Below are positions 6,240 through 6,257 of a DNA stretch of 6,257 bases, in pieces. Origin of the DNA: Rhodospirillaceae bacterium (GTDB lineage: Bacteria; Pseudomonadota; Alphaproteobacteria; Rhodospirillales; 2-02-FULL-58-16); assembly GCA_030623425.1 (NCBI GenBank), contig JAUXMA010000103.1, forward strand, positions 1 to 6,257, written 5' to 3'. The notes below the pieces were generated by a model, which searched no databases, had not been told where the DNA came from, and saw only the letters and a program-made list of their open reading frames with translations. The translations under genes and the position numbers were made by a program. Position 1 is the stretch's first letter. Each line of letters opens with the position of its first letter.

Positions 6240-6257
6240 AAAATTGTTGATTGATCA

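Larger units (their letters stand above)
5942..6257. other. Intergenic control region upstream of hpnM
   Basis: No supported gene is present in these 316 bp. The hpnM-proximal part contains the ribosome site and a candidate hpnM promoter. The last 90 bp are much richer in A and T than the rest of the window and contain TTGACA (6170-6175) and two short inverted repeats, which suggests control sequence for a gene beyond the right edge. I could not find a convincing -10 element at the right distance from that TTGACA (CATAAA at 6198-6203 is 22 bp away). Confidence 0.6.

Overview
The window reads as a moderately GC-rich proteobacterial chromosome fragment, most likely alphaproteobacterial. The basis for that is gene content (a hopanoid-lipid trafficking block of hpnN, hpnL and hpnM), codon usage with many G/C third positions, and a GTG start. 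The lineage is an inference, because no rRNA or other taxonomic marker is present.

Layout. (1) Positions 1-716 (+) hold the 3' part of a gene whose 5' end lies outside the window. It has a Pro-rich stretch encoded by near-perfect 15-bp tandem repeats, a small domain with a calcium-loop-like DxNxDG motif, one transmembrane helix and a very acidic tail. (2) Positions 717-1014 have no intact convincing gene. The minus strand carries coding-like sequence in two frames that looks like a small, frameshifted secreted-protein gene, and a candidate promoter for the next operon sits at 959-988. (3) Positions 1015-5306 (+) are a tight three-gene operon: hpnN (RND-family hopanoid transporter), a CDP-alcohol phosphotransferase with a complete catalytic motif, and an hpnL-type membrane protein of the MprF-flippase-domain family. 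The hpnN stop directly abuts the second ATG, and only 11 bp separate the second and third genes. (4) Positions 5312-5941 (-) encode hpnM, a periplasmic MlaC/Ttg2D-like lipid-binding protein. It converges on hpnL with only 5 bp between the stop codons. (5) Positions 5942-6257 have no gene. They hold a good candidate hpnM promoter and an AT-rich end with two short inverted repeats, probably control sequence for something beyond the window.

How the genes may work together (inference from families). HpnN moves hopanoids between membranes, HpnM resembles soluble periplasmic lipid shuttles, HpnL is a candidate lipid translocase or associated membrane factor, and the CDP-alcohol phosphotransferase makes a phosphodiester-linked lipid headgroup. 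Its position inside the trafficking operon suggests that a specific phospholipid is made and moved along with the hopanoids. That embedded enzyme, and the repeat-bearing calcium-loop protein upstream, are the two least explained parts of the window.
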